From Chitinophagales bacterium (GTDB lineage: Bacteria; Bacteroidota; Bacteroidia; Chitinophagales; Chitinophagaceae), in NCBI GenBank assembly GCA_015655015.1, contig JAATFV010000132.1, positions 1 to 64,000 of the forward strand: a DNA stretch of 64,000 nucleotides, written 5' to 3'. The notes below the pieces were generated by a model, which made no database searches, was not told where the DNA came from, and saw nothing but the letters and a program-made list of their open reading frames with translations. Position numbers and translations under genes: made by a program. This document shows, one piece after another, positions 37,101 to 45,851 of the stretch (the first letter of the stretch is position 1; each line of letters begins with the position of its first letter).

Positions 37101-40100
37101 TTAAAAGTTAGCTTTTACGCCTAGCGCATAAGTTCTCGGGATCGGCAGGTTATTCCCATATAAATCAGGATCGAGACCGTCTTTATTGGCCTTCCATAGA
37201 ATGCCAATATTATTGATGTAGCCGTATAATTGCAGAGCGGTAAAAGGGTTATTTTTCCATATTAACCGGGCAACGTCATAACTTATGCTAATGTCCTGTA
37301 AGCGGATATGATCGCCTTTGTCCGCCAATGTGGATGAATAAGTATAAAATGTTTCCCGCGGACTATTTACTGGCGGATATTGTATAGCCGGTACATTGGT
37401 ATGTAATTCATCGCCTGGATTCTGCCAGCGCTTATAATAGTCTTTATTACCTGTCCACGACTGGTATAATCCCAAATAACTTATAGATGATCTGCGGAAG
37501 TAATAATTGAATTTGTACAAAATATTAAATGATAATGAAAATGATTTATAGGAGAAAGTATTGCGGAATGATCCGTAGGTAGTGGGCCTGGATGGTCCAT
37601 TATAAACCATACTATCAACTGTTGTTCCGGATATTATATTGTTATAATCAGTGCTGATTTTGTTATGCAGGTAGCCTTGTGGATCTCCGCTCGCATTTAA
37701 TCCTCCCCATCTATAACTATAAATGGCAAACGGGGGCCTCCCCTGGAGTGGGTAAATGGCTCCTCCGTTTCCGCTACCATTTTGTATATAGGACCCGGCG
37801 GTTGCCAAAACGTCGTATTTGGTTACTTTATCTTGTACATAGCTAAACAATAAGGTTGTAGCCCATTTAAAAGAAGGGCTATTTATATTGTTGGAGGTTA
37901 ACAAAATATCCACTCCATGTCCGTTGGTATTAGAGAAATTTCCTCTTACGGTAGTAAGGCCGGTTGAAGGTGCTAACGGCGCATCACCGAACAGGTTAAT
38001 TCCTTTTTTTGTGTAATAGTCGATACTTCCGGAAAGGATGTCCTTCACAATTCCAAAGTCTAATCCTATATTAAACATTCGTATTTTCTCCCAGGTAAGT
38101 TCCGGATTTCCGGGATTGCGTAAAATTGAATAGGGAATAAGGGAATAATAAGAATTGGAAAGTGCTAAAGCCGTCGTAACAGCCGTAACGCTTTTATTGA
38201 TATTGGCGTTATAGCCGTACGTAACTCTTAATTTTCCAAAAGGTAGCCATGACAGGTGATAAAAATTCTCTTTACTGAAGTTCCAGGCAAATCCTGTTGA
38301 ATAGAGGGGTACGGATTTCTGATTTGTATTTACACCGAAAAGGTTTGATTTGTCAATTCTTCCACTGGCTGATAGGGTATATTTATTAAGATAGGTATAA
38401 GCTACATTGGAGAAATAAGACACATATCTGTCAGTGGTTTTTGAAAATCCTATACCTGATTGAGGAATTACCGCCGAGCTACGGGGATTAGTTGGAAAAC
38501 TGCTGGTATAATTTACGGGTGTAAAAGTGGCCATATTTTTATCATACCCATAGAAAATATTATTAGTGCTTTCCGTTACTGTCTCGCTTATTTCCGCACC
38601 TGTGAGAAAGACGATATTATGCCGCTGCTCCCAATTGCGGGAGTAGTTTAATTGCCCCCTTAGTCTTTGGGACGTTAAATAAGAATTGGTTTGATTTAGA
38701 ATCCCGCCTAATGGGACCGGATATTTTATTGCTCCTGACAGATTGGTATATTTATTTATGATGTTCCGCGCATAATAGGCCGAATCATTATAATAATTCT
38801 CTCCCCTTGTCGTGGCTTTCTCGTACTGATATTTCAGGTCAATACTGAACCCATTCAGGAACGAATATTTTGCCCCCAAGTTCAATCTGTTGTCCATTAG
38901 CTTGCTGGTATTATCCGCGTTCTTTAGTTCGTCAATCGGTTTATACTTCCAGTTTAAAAAGTTACCCTTTCCGACAGTATCGGTATAACTACTTGCATAG
39001 TCTTTGGCTATTGGGAGCGCGTTACCATTGGCATCGGCAAATTGAGCGTAGGGATATAATGACTTACCATTAATTGAGATTGCCGGTAGTGCGTTGTTAA
39101 TAGCTGTACTTTGCGTATAATTTAATCCTGTAGTTAGCTGAAATCCTTTAAATAAATAAAAGTTATTAAGGCTGTTTAAAGTGATCCTGTTACTCTTATT
39201 GCCTACCTGGTTACTCCGGTTATTGTCAAATCCCATAGAAAAAAAATAATCGCTCTTCGGACCTCCTCCCCTAAAGTTCACCGCATATTGTTGTAGGATG
39301 GAACGCTGAAAAAGGTATTTGTTATAGTCGTTTCTAACGTCCTTATTTCTCAGCGCATCAATTTGACTGGTCACATCATTTGCAGAAATTAATCCACGAG
39401 CCTGTTTATCCAGCAGGTCCACCACCGGGGAAACGGGAACGTGGTAAACGCTGGTTAGGTCACTGGTATAATATCCGAGATTGTATAATTTTTGTTCTAT
39501 GTCTATAAAATCCGTTGAATTAATCCAGTTAGGATTATAAAATTGGTCGGGCCTTTCTCCAATAGTCACGTTTGTATTTAGTTCTACCACCAGTTTTTGA
39601 TTTGCTCTTCCTTTTTTCGTAGTAATGACTATTACCCCGTTGCCAGACCTGGCGCCCCATATAGATGCCGCTGCTGCGTCTTTTAGTACTGAAATTGATT
39701 CAATATCATTTGGATTAATATTATTCAGGTCACCGTCATAGGGGAAGGCATCGACAACAATTAACGGTTGGTCGTTTGCAAATAAAGTACTATGTCCCCG
39801 GATGCTGATATTATATCCTCCTGTAGTGGATAGGTTGGACGATACATTTTTATTAAAAAGCAACCCTGGTACAATGCCTTCCAATCTGCCGACCACATCC
39901 CCGCTAACGCGGCGATTCAATAGCTGGTTATCCACCAGGGCAAACGATCCGGTTGCCCGTTCCTTCGGTATCTGCTGATACCCGGTAGAAACGGTCACAT
40001 TCACATCCGCCAGCTTGCTTACCGAAGTCTTCAGCTCGATCACCCATTCCGTCTTCCCATTCACCAGTATTTCCCGGTTGGCATACCCCACACTAGTAAC

Positions 40101-40646
40101 CATTAACACCGGATTGCTCCTTTCAATGTGCAGCGCAAATTCTCCTTTTTCATTGGTCACCGTCACCTGTTTGGTCCCGGCAACTATTACAGTAGCGTTG
40201 GGGATAGGTTCGCCTTTCTCGTTGACGATCTTTCCCTTTATGTCAATCGGATCAGCGGCGGACTGACTATCGGCCGGCGAGACAGATTGGCGTTTCACTA
40301 CGATGATCTTGTCCTGGATCGAGTAAGTAAGGGACTGTCCTGCAAAGCAGAGGTCGAGGACCTGTGTAATAGTCCCATTGTTAATTTCAATGTTTACCTT
40401 TTTTGCCTCTTTCAGCAATTTGTTGTCGTACCAAAATAGATACCCGCTTTTCTTTTTAATGACTTTAAACACCTTTTCCAGGGACGCATCATGTTCTGCA
40501 ATACTGATCATTTGCGCGTGAACACCGGCATTTACATGGATGCAGGCGACGAATAAAAAGAAAAACAACATTTTCATAATCAGCCAGTTTCGGGAATTTG
40601 CATAGCTCCGCTTATGGAAGTCTTTGCAATGAGAGATCATTTGCAT
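37101..40646 (-). CDS. STN-domain SusC/RagA TonB-dependent transporter (cassette A)
   Basis: About 1181 residues. After a basic N-terminal extension and a signal peptide (MKMLFFFLFVACIHVNAGVHA) comes an STN signalling domain (SIAEHDASLEKVFKVIKKK). Next are a carboxypeptidase-like domain (NEKGEPIPNATVIVAG), the plug (LIVVDAFPYDGDLNNINPNDIESISVLKDAAAASIWG) and the barrel ending in terminal Phe. The frame could start at 40715, but that codon lies in the leader hairpin; the ATG at 40646 gives the usual N-terminus. The STN domain fits signalling to the FecR protein encoded upstream. The barrel part is AT-rich, while the carboxypeptidase-like part is nearly identical in DNA to that of cassette B. 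Confidence 0.92.
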   Translation of the reverse strand: MQMISHCKDFHKRSYANSRNWLIMKMLFFFLFVACIHVNAGVHAQMISIAEHDASLEKVFKVIKKKSGYLFWYDNKLLKEAKKVNIEINNGTITQVLDLCFAGQSLTYSIQDKIIVVKRQSVSPADSQSAADPIDIKGKIVNEKGEPIPNATVIVAGTKQVTVTNEKGEFALHIERSNPVLMVTSVGYANREILVNGKTEWVIELKTSVSKLADVNVTVSTGYQQIPKERATGSFALVDNQLLNRRVSGDVVGRLEGIVPGLLFNKNVSSNLSTTGGYNISIRGHSTLFANDQPLIVVDAFPYDGDLNNINPNDIESISVLKDAAAASIWGARSGNGVIVITTKKGRANQKLVVELNTNVTIGERPDQFYNPNWINSTDFIDIEQKLYNLGYYTSDLTSVYHVPVSPVVDLLDKQARGLISANDVTSQIDALRNKDVRNDYNKYLFQRSILQQYAVNFRGGGPKSDYFFSMGFDNNRSNQVGNKSNRITLNSLNNFYLFKGFQLTTGLNYTQSTAINNALPAISINGKSLYPYAQFADANGNALPIAKDYASSYTDTVGKGNFLNWKYKPIDELKNADNTSKLMDNRLNLGAKYSFLNGFSIDLKYQYEKATTRGENYYNDSAYYARNIINKYTNLSGAIKYPVPLGGILNQTNSYLTSQRLRGQLNYSRNWEQRHNIVFLTGAEISETVTESTNNIFYGYDKNMATFTPVNYTSSFPTNPRSSAVIPQSGIGFSKTTDRYVSYFSNVAYTYLNKYTLSASGRIDKSNLFGVNTNQKSVPLYSTGFAWNFSKENFYHLSWLPFGKLRVTYGYNANINKSVTAVTTALALSNSYYSLIPYSILRNPGNPELTWEKIRMFNIGLDFGIVKDILSGSIDYYTKKGINLFGDAPLAPSTGLTTVRGNFSNTNGHGVDILLTSNNINSPSFKWATTLLFSYVQDKVTKYDVLATAGSYIQNGSGNGGAIYPLQGRPPFAIYSYRWGGLNASGDPQGYLHNKISTDYNNIISGTTVDSMVYNGPSRPTTYGSFRNTFSYKSFSLSFNILYKFNYYFRRSSISYLGLYQSWTGNKDYYKRWQNPGDELHTNVPAIQYPPVNSPRETFYTYSSTLADKGDHIRLQDISISYDVARLIWKNNPFTALQLYGYINNIGILWKANKDGLDPDLYGNNLPIPRTYALGVKANF

Positions 40647-40710
40647 AACTTGTTGCACGTTTGGGTTTAAAAAATAATCAGTTCCTACAAAAATTGGTTT
40701 ATCAGCTTTA

Positions 40711-40761
40711 CCCAAATTATCACCGGGAGTGTCACTAGCACTACCCGGTTTTTTATTTGGG
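40711..40761 (-). promoter_or_regulatory. Nested leader hairpin before susC, cassette A
   Basis: On the minus strand an outer 7-bp stem (CCCAAAT / ATTTGGG) encloses an inner stem ACCGGG(T)AGTG / CACTCCCGGT with the 7-nt loop CTAGTGA. It lies between fecR and susC, about 65 nt before the chosen susC start. The inner stem resembles the hairpin in the same place in cassette B. On the plus strand the inner stem is followed by TTTTTT, so an antisense terminator is the other reading. Confidence 0.6.
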
Positions 40762-40869
40762 GGATACGATTGGATTTTTCATACGGGGCAATTCTAAAAA
40801 TTAGGGGAAATAGAAATAATCCCCGCTTATCACAGGAGAGAACAGAGATATCTGATAACCTGTCCGCTT

Positions 40870-42093
40870 TTACGGTTTGACCGTTATTTTATTTTTGTCA
40901 ATGGTAAAATGTACGTCGTTCATGGAGAGAATTTTTAATAGCCGGGATAAAGTAATGTTTCTGGGAGCTTCGCCCGTTATTTGCCTTTCAGGGATATCTC
41001 CCTCATATCGTACCTCTACATCATACCACCGGGAAAGTTGCCGCATGATCGTGGGTATATCAGCCCCACTGAATTGAAATTGTCCCTTAGTCCAGGCTAC
41101 CGCCCCGTCCGTATCTGCCTCCCTGATCTGAATAGCAGATGTCTGATTGTTTAAGGCCGCCTCCTGCCCTGGTTTTAAAAACCGCTCTATGGCCCCTTGT
41201 CTCACTTTGACAGATCCGGATATGAGCGTGGCTTTCATTTCCGGTTCATCGGCGTAAGCCATCACGTTTACCTCCGTACCCATGACCAGCACCTGTACTC
41301 CGTTTACCGCTATCGCAAAGGGTTTGTCTTTGTCCTTCTTTACATCAAAATAGGCCTCTCCGGTAAGTTCTACATTTCTCTCCTTTCCGGTGAAAGCAAC
41401 AGGAAAATGGATAGAAGAGGCGGCATTTAACCACACCTTGCTGCCATCCGGCAATACTACTTGATACTGTCCCCCTCTTGGGGTAGAGATCGTGTTAAAG
41501 AGTCCCTTCACCGAATTGTCTTTAACGTTATTATTATAAGCCAGCTGGCCGCTATCAAGTTTTATAACGCTGGTCCCCCCCTGTTGCGCCAATGATCCGT
41601 TATGCGCATTATCCAGGACTATGACAGCCCCGTTGGCCAGGGTAAGCGTAGCTTTATTCCCCCCGGGGAGCGCATCCGTTTTAGCGGTAGCGGGCCGTGT
41701 TATGCCTCCTGCAGGTTTACCAGATTGGTAACTTCCCCAATAATAGATTCCCCCCATTATTATCGCTATCAATACAGCAGCGGCTACGTAGTAAAATTTC
41801 CGGTAAGCAAACATCCTGGTGACCTCCGGCTCCTCGGCAGTTACTACAGGAGATTGTCCTACCGGTTCTATAGCAGGGGCATTCCTATCGCTTAACCCGA
41901 TGATATTGGTAAAAATCGCATCCAGGGAATCCAGATCATAGGGCAATTCCGGTTCTTTGGTATAGAATGTTTTCTCTATCATCTCTTTGATCCTTCCTTC
42001 CTGAGTCGGATCTGCCACAAGAGACAGGAAGGCCGCCCTCTCTTCCGGAGTAGCCTTCTTTGAATAATACTTATTAAAGAGTTCTTCGACCAT
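40870..42093 (-). CDS. FecR family anti-sigma factor (cassette A)
   Basis: A protein of about 407 residues. A short N-terminal anti-sigma part (MVEELFNKYYSKKATPEERAAF) leads to one transmembrane helix (YYVAAAVLIAIIMGGIYYWG). The FecR domain (TPRGGQYQVVLPDGSKVWLNAASSIHFP, then GEAYFDV) and the DUF4974-like C-terminus (FSGADIPTIMRQLSRWYDVEV) follow. The frame extends to 42216, but homology begins at the ATG at 42093. It should hold the cassette A sigma factor inactive until the STN domain of SusC signals. Confidence 0.92.
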   Translation of the reverse strand: MVEELFNKYYSKKATPEERAAFLSLVADPTQEGRIKEMIEKTFYTKEPELPYDLDSLDAIFTNIIGLSDRNAPAIEPVGQSPVVTAEEPEVTRMFAYRKFYYVAAAVLIAIIMGGIYYWGSYQSGKPAGGITRPATAKTDALPGGNKATLTLANGAVIVLDNAHNGSLAQQGGTSVIKLDSGQLAYNNNVKDNSVKGLFNTISTPRGGQYQVVLPDGSKVWLNAASSIHFPVAFTGKERNVELTGEAYFDVKKDKDKPFAIAVNGVQVLVMGTEVNVMAYADEPEMKATLISGSVKVRQGAIERFLKPGQEAALNNQTSAIQIREADTDGAVAWTKGQFQFSGADIPTIMRQLSRWYDVEVRYEGDIPERQITGEAPRNITLSRLLKILSMNDVHFTIDKNKITVKP

Positions 42094-42257
42094 AAGACTT
42101 GGTTTATAGGAGGTGTAACATCGGGAATAAAAAGGCCTCCAGTTATAAAGACGCTTGCAGAAACTTGTTCGGGGGTAACCGGTAGTAAAAAAAAATTCCG
42201 GCAGATAAAGCGCCATTCAACATAAGTCCCGTCCCACCTGGGGATAAAAGCAAAAAA

Positions 42258-42836
42258 TTACAGGGAAAAAATAATGCAAAGGATAATAAGGTCGATCTCC
42301 ATGTGTACGGAACAGTAAGCGCGAACAGAGCGCATGGCATGGTTCAGATAGGTCTTGACGGTTTCCGGGGAAATATTCATGCGGGCAGCGATCTCCTCCC
42401 TTTTTAAATGCTGCTCCTTACTTAACTGGTATACCATCGCCTGCTGAGGAGGGAGTCGTCGGACAGCTTGCTGCAGGATCGCCCGATAATCCTTCCCCAG
42501 GATAGTTTCATCCGTAGTATTATCAGGAATGGCATCTTCCGCTTCCCCTACGGACAGGAATCGCGAAGCCACCCGCCTCAAGGCGGAATAAGCATGGTTA
42601 CGGGCCATCGTATACAGGTAAGGAGTGAAATAGTCCACTTTTACCAGGTCAGTCCTTTTAATCCATATCCTGAGAAATACATCCTGGACGAGTTCCTCTG
42701 CCAGCTCATTGGAATTCAGCAAGTTATACCCAACCGTGTAGATTCTGCCCCGGTATAGATTATACAGTGTGCGAAAAGCTTCTTCATCTCCTTCCGACAT
42801 TTGTAGCAATAGTTCCTTTTCGTTTGGGAGCGGCAT
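42258..42836 (-). CDS. ECF RNA polymerase sigma factor (cassette A)
   Basis: A 192-residue sigma-70 ECF factor. Region 2 is LLLQMSEGDEEAFRTLYNLY to LVQDVFLRIWIKR, and region 4 is AVRRLPPQQAMVYQLSKEQHLKREEIAARMNISPETVKTYLNHA in the family pattern. The C-terminus is strongly hydrophobic (IDLIILCIIFSL). A TATCGTTG sequence (42844-42851) resembles a -7 box but lies only 7 nt before the ATG. FecR follows after 164 nt. Confidence 0.92.
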   Translation of the reverse strand: MPLPNEKELLLQMSEGDEEAFRTLYNLYRGRIYTVGYNLLNSNELAEELVQDVFLRIWIKRTDLVKVDYFTPYLYTMARNHAYSALRRVASRFLSVGEAEDAIPDNTTDETILGKDYRAILQQAVRRLPPQQAMVYQLSKEQHLKREEIAARMNISPETVKTYLNHAMRSVRAYCSVHMEIDLIILCIIFSL

Positions 42837-42924
42837 AGATTTGCAACGATAAGAAAACGACAGTTATAAATTATCAATTTACAAAAAAATAATAATATGC
42901 CTGCTTCCAGGGGCATCCTATACA

Positions 42925-42954
42925 CAAAAAACCCTTCGGACATATTCCGAAGGG
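42925..42954 (-). terminator. Rho-independent terminator of cassette B
   Basis: A perfect 9-bp stem (CCCTTCGGA / TCCGAAGGG) with a 5-nt loop is followed on the minus strand by TTTTTTGTG. It lies about 25 nt after the thioredoxin-DUF3738 gene and separates cassette B from the sigma gene of cassette A. Confidence 0.88.
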
Positions 42955-42977
42955 GGATCGTACTACTGGACTGTTGT

Positions 42978-44303
42978 TTATTTAGTAGTAGTCTCATTTC
43001 TCAGGTCCCGGATCACCAAAATGTCAACGTCTCTCCATTCCTTTTTCAACATTAATCCATATTTATTTAGCTCCCTATTCAATTTTTCAGGATCGCCTAC
43101 TTCCGTTTCCAGGTCCAAATCAACGTTACCTTTGTATCCTGTTTCATCTACCACCTGGAGGTCACTTCCCTGATATGCGATCTTTAATAGCTCAACAAAT
43201 TGTCCCATTGGCGCATTTTTAAGTACCAAAAAAAAAGGACTATGCTGTAAATCATATTTACCTTCATTTTTTGATTGAAACAATTCATTTTTTCCCATTC
43301 GTTGCAGTACAAAACATTCCTTTTTCAACTTCTCAATGGTAGCATTAATAAAAGGGAAGGATAATGCCAGATCCCTTCGCATAAATTCCCACATTTGAGA
43401 AGATTGCGGTATAGGTACTTTAAGCAGATAGTTATATTCATGCCCTGGTTGTTGTGCCCACCATGCTTTGTATTGCGCTGTTGAACGTGCAGGTCCCGAA
43501 TACGTAAACCTTACAGAATCTTTCGTCAGTAATTTTACTTTGCTCCAGCCGCCGGAAAATTTTTCAAGCCCTTCCCCGTATGCAATTTTAAAGAGAGCGA
43601 GGATGCCTGAATTCTGCATGTGCATATAAGTATTTTTCCAGTCGCCGCCCCCTGATTCATTAGGTATATAATCCGTGAGTAGGTGGCATAATATTACACT
43701 GCTATCGTTCAACAGATCCCTGATTAATTGCTGCTTATTATATTGAACAGGTGATGAATGATCCGTCTTTTCAAAGTCATTTTTCACCGGCAGGTTTAAG
43801 GCTGTGCCATTGATCAGGCTTTTGATATTAAAGTCTGTCACTGCATCCGCGTCAGTAATTGTCTTAATAATTCTATGTTCGTCAATCCATACGTAATGGG
43901 GAATAGTGCGGTGTGGAAATAGCCTGTTAAGGATGCTGTCATTGACTATTGACGTTACTTTTATTTTTTTGACCTTGTACAATCGTTCATTAAAAGCCTG
44001 AATAGATTCTCTTGTTTCATCCGTCACCGGGAGTATTATAAAATTTTCAGGGAACTGGGCTTGTAGAGTTTCCAGTTTAGGTAATGAGGAAACGCATGGA
44101 CCGCAATAAGTACCCCAAAAATCCAGTAGAATAGACTTGTGTGTAAATTCTGATAGATGGACCTGGGCTTTAGAATAGTTGGCAATTGATACCTCTATGT
44201 CTGGCAGTGTATCTCCGATATGTAGAGGCTTGACTTTTGGTTGAGCTGCAAGCTGTATGGAAAGAGATAGGCAAAGGATCGGAAAGAAAAGTTTATTTTT
44301 CAT
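42978..44303 (-). CDS. Thioredoxin-domain protein with C-terminal DUF3738-like domain (cassette B)
   Basis: A 441-residue secreted protein. The signal peptide ends at AAQ. The N-terminal TlpA-like domain has SILLDFWGTYCGPC (CGPC at 67-70) and the TIPHYVWIDEH cis-Pro segment. The middle is not recognised. The last 120 residues resemble DUF3738 (TIGR03435-type), with NAPMGQFVELLKIAYQ, VVDETGYKGNVDLDLE and LNRELNKYGLMLKKEWRDVDILVI. It is the last gene after SusC and SusD. The redox domain is at the front, opposite to the cassette A protein, where it is at the end. Confidence 0.85.
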   Translation of the reverse strand: MKNKLFFPILCLSLSIQLAAQPKVKPLHIGDTLPDIEVSIANYSKAQVHLSEFTHKSILLDFWGTYCGPCVSSLPKLETLQAQFPENFIILPVTDETRESIQAFNERLYKVKKIKVTSIVNDSILNRLFPHRTIPHYVWIDEHRIIKTITDADAVTDFNIKSLINGTALNLPVKNDFEKTDHSSPVQYNKQQLIRDLLNDSSVILCHLLTDYIPNESGGGDWKNTYMHMQNSGILALFKIAYGEGLEKFSGGWSKVKLLTKDSVRFTYSGPARSTAQYKAWWAQQPGHEYNYLLKVPIPQSSQMWEFMRRDLALSFPFINATIEKLKKECFVLQRMGKNELFQSKNEGKYDLQHSPFFLVLKNAPMGQFVELLKIAYQGSDLQVVDETGYKGNVDLDLETEVGDPEKLNRELNKYGLMLKKEWRDVDILVIRDLRNETTTK

Positions 44304-44384
44304 TTGTCGTGAAATTGATATAGATGGAAAAAGATAGCGGACCGGCCAGTAATAGGTCCGGTCCGCCTGAAAGGGTTTAGATTG

Positions 44385-45818
44385 TTACCTGGGATTTTGT
44401 GTTATATTGCTGTACTGTGTCTCGCTAAGTGGTATCGGCCATACATATAAATTGCTTCCGGGAGCCAAAGTATAGGTTTGCCCATTATAGATATGGGTGA
44501 CAGTAGTAGCAAAGCGCGGATCTTTATTCAGCCTGCGTAAGTCTGACCATCTTACTCCACGCATTACTAATTCTTTTCTGCGTTCCGTCAATACTTTTGT
44601 TAGCGCATCCGTTGGGTCCGTGGCTGTGTATGAGACGAAAGTGCCTGTTTTCCATCGTTGGGCTAATAAGGTATTTAGGTCATTCATTGCTGAATTAATA
44701 TCTCCCTGCCTAGCTTCACATTCTGCCCGGATTAAGAATAGTTCATCTACTGCCGTGGCTGAGAAAAGAAGGCTCCTGCTGGTCCCGTCATAAGTTCCTA
44801 CAAATGCTATAGGTGTACTTGGGGCATAATCTATAAGATTAAAGAAAAACTTTTTTCTTAAATCGTTGTCAGCATAGGATTGATATAAAACTGTATCAAC
44901 GGATACTCTTAGCGGATTTAAATAGGGATCGTTGATATTACAGTAAAAGAATACCTCCGGATTATTATAGTATGCTGGCATAGTCAATTTTGTATTAGTA
45001 GCACCGTCGGAAGGAATGGAATTATAATTGAGTAAAGTATGATTATACTTTAATGCTGAATCAGCATTTATTTTTGCATTTGTATAGTCTCTAATTGACA
45101 AATAGACACGCGCCAATTGTGCAAATGCTGCTGCTTTAGTAGGCAAATAATGTTGTTGGTAAGGTTGGGGACCAGTGAATAGTAAAGGAATAGATTGTTT
45201 TAAATCTGAGATAATTTGATTGTAGACCTCTTGCCCGGTCCCCCTGCCTACTTGTTGGGCAATATTAGCTTCCAATCGTAAAGGAACGCCGGGATCGGTA
45301 TTTGCTGTTGATGAATCGTAGGGTTTAATGAAGTCTTGCGCCAGGCAATAATAATTTAGTCCCCGGTAAAAGAGTGCAGAGCCGTATACCTGGTCCCACT
45401 GGCTGCTATTACTGGTGGTCTTTGTTATTTGTCCTACCCCTTTGATCGTAGAATTGCAGGTATATATATTTTGATAGGGATATACCCAATCTGCGACCGC
45501 TGTGGGGAATCCTGTTGGTGCCCAAATATAATTGGCTACGTTCCCGTCTGCAAAATTTGCCTGCCATGTAGGGGTAATGAAATAGTTATCTGTTCCTATT
45601 TCGCCAAGCTGTCCGATAGACGTATTATAGAGTGTATATCCTTCCATTAAAGCCTGATAATCGGAAATTGTATTTAATACTATTGCGGAGCTTGTAGGCT
45701 TTGCGTCCAGCCAATTTTTTTGACAGGAAAATAAGGTACTGCTAAAAAGTGCAATAAATAGGCCCTTCCAATATTCAGGACGCGATAAGATGTTACGTTT
45801 TTTATTTTCAGGTTTCAT
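44385..45818 (-). CDS. RagB/SusD family nutrient-binding lipoprotein (cassette B)
   Basis: A 477-residue SusD-type lipoprotein. The lipobox is LFSC, followed by NWLDAKPTSSAIVLNTISDYQALMEGY. The TERRKELVMRGVRWSDLRRLNKD block is nearly the same as in cassette A. It begins 33 nt after susC. Its similarity to the cassette A protein in order and motifs shows that the two cassettes are related by duplication or shared ancestry, with clearly diverged ligand-binding parts. Confidence 0.92.
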   Translation of the reverse strand: MKPENKKRNILSRPEYWKGLFIALFSSTLFSCQKNWLDAKPTSSAIVLNTISDYQALMEGYTLYNTSIGQLGEIGTDNYFITPTWQANFADGNVANYIWAPTGFPTAVADWVYPYQNIYTCNSTIKGVGQITKTTSNSSQWDQVYGSALFYRGLNYYCLAQDFIKPYDSSTANTDPGVPLRLEANIAQQVGRGTGQEVYNQIISDLKQSIPLLFTGPQPYQQHYLPTKAAAFAQLARVYLSIRDYTNAKINADSALKYNHTLLNYNSIPSDGATNTKLTMPAYYNNPEVFFYCNINDPYLNPLRVSVDTVLYQSYADNDLRKKFFFNLIDYAPSTPIAFVGTYDGTSRSLLFSATAVDELFLIRAECEARQGDINSAMNDLNTLLAQRWKTGTFVSYTATDPTDALTKVLTERRKELVMRGVRWSDLRRLNKDPRFATTVTHIYNGQTYTLAPGSNLYVWPIPLSETQYSNITQNPR

Positions 45819-45851
45819 ATCTGAATTGTTTGGCTGTGATAAATGAGCTAA

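Noticed and set aside
36000-39000. Cassette A as a polysaccharide-utilisation locus
   Set aside because: No glycoside hydrolase, lyase or esterase is encoded in either tandem cassette, so a glycan substrate is not supported.
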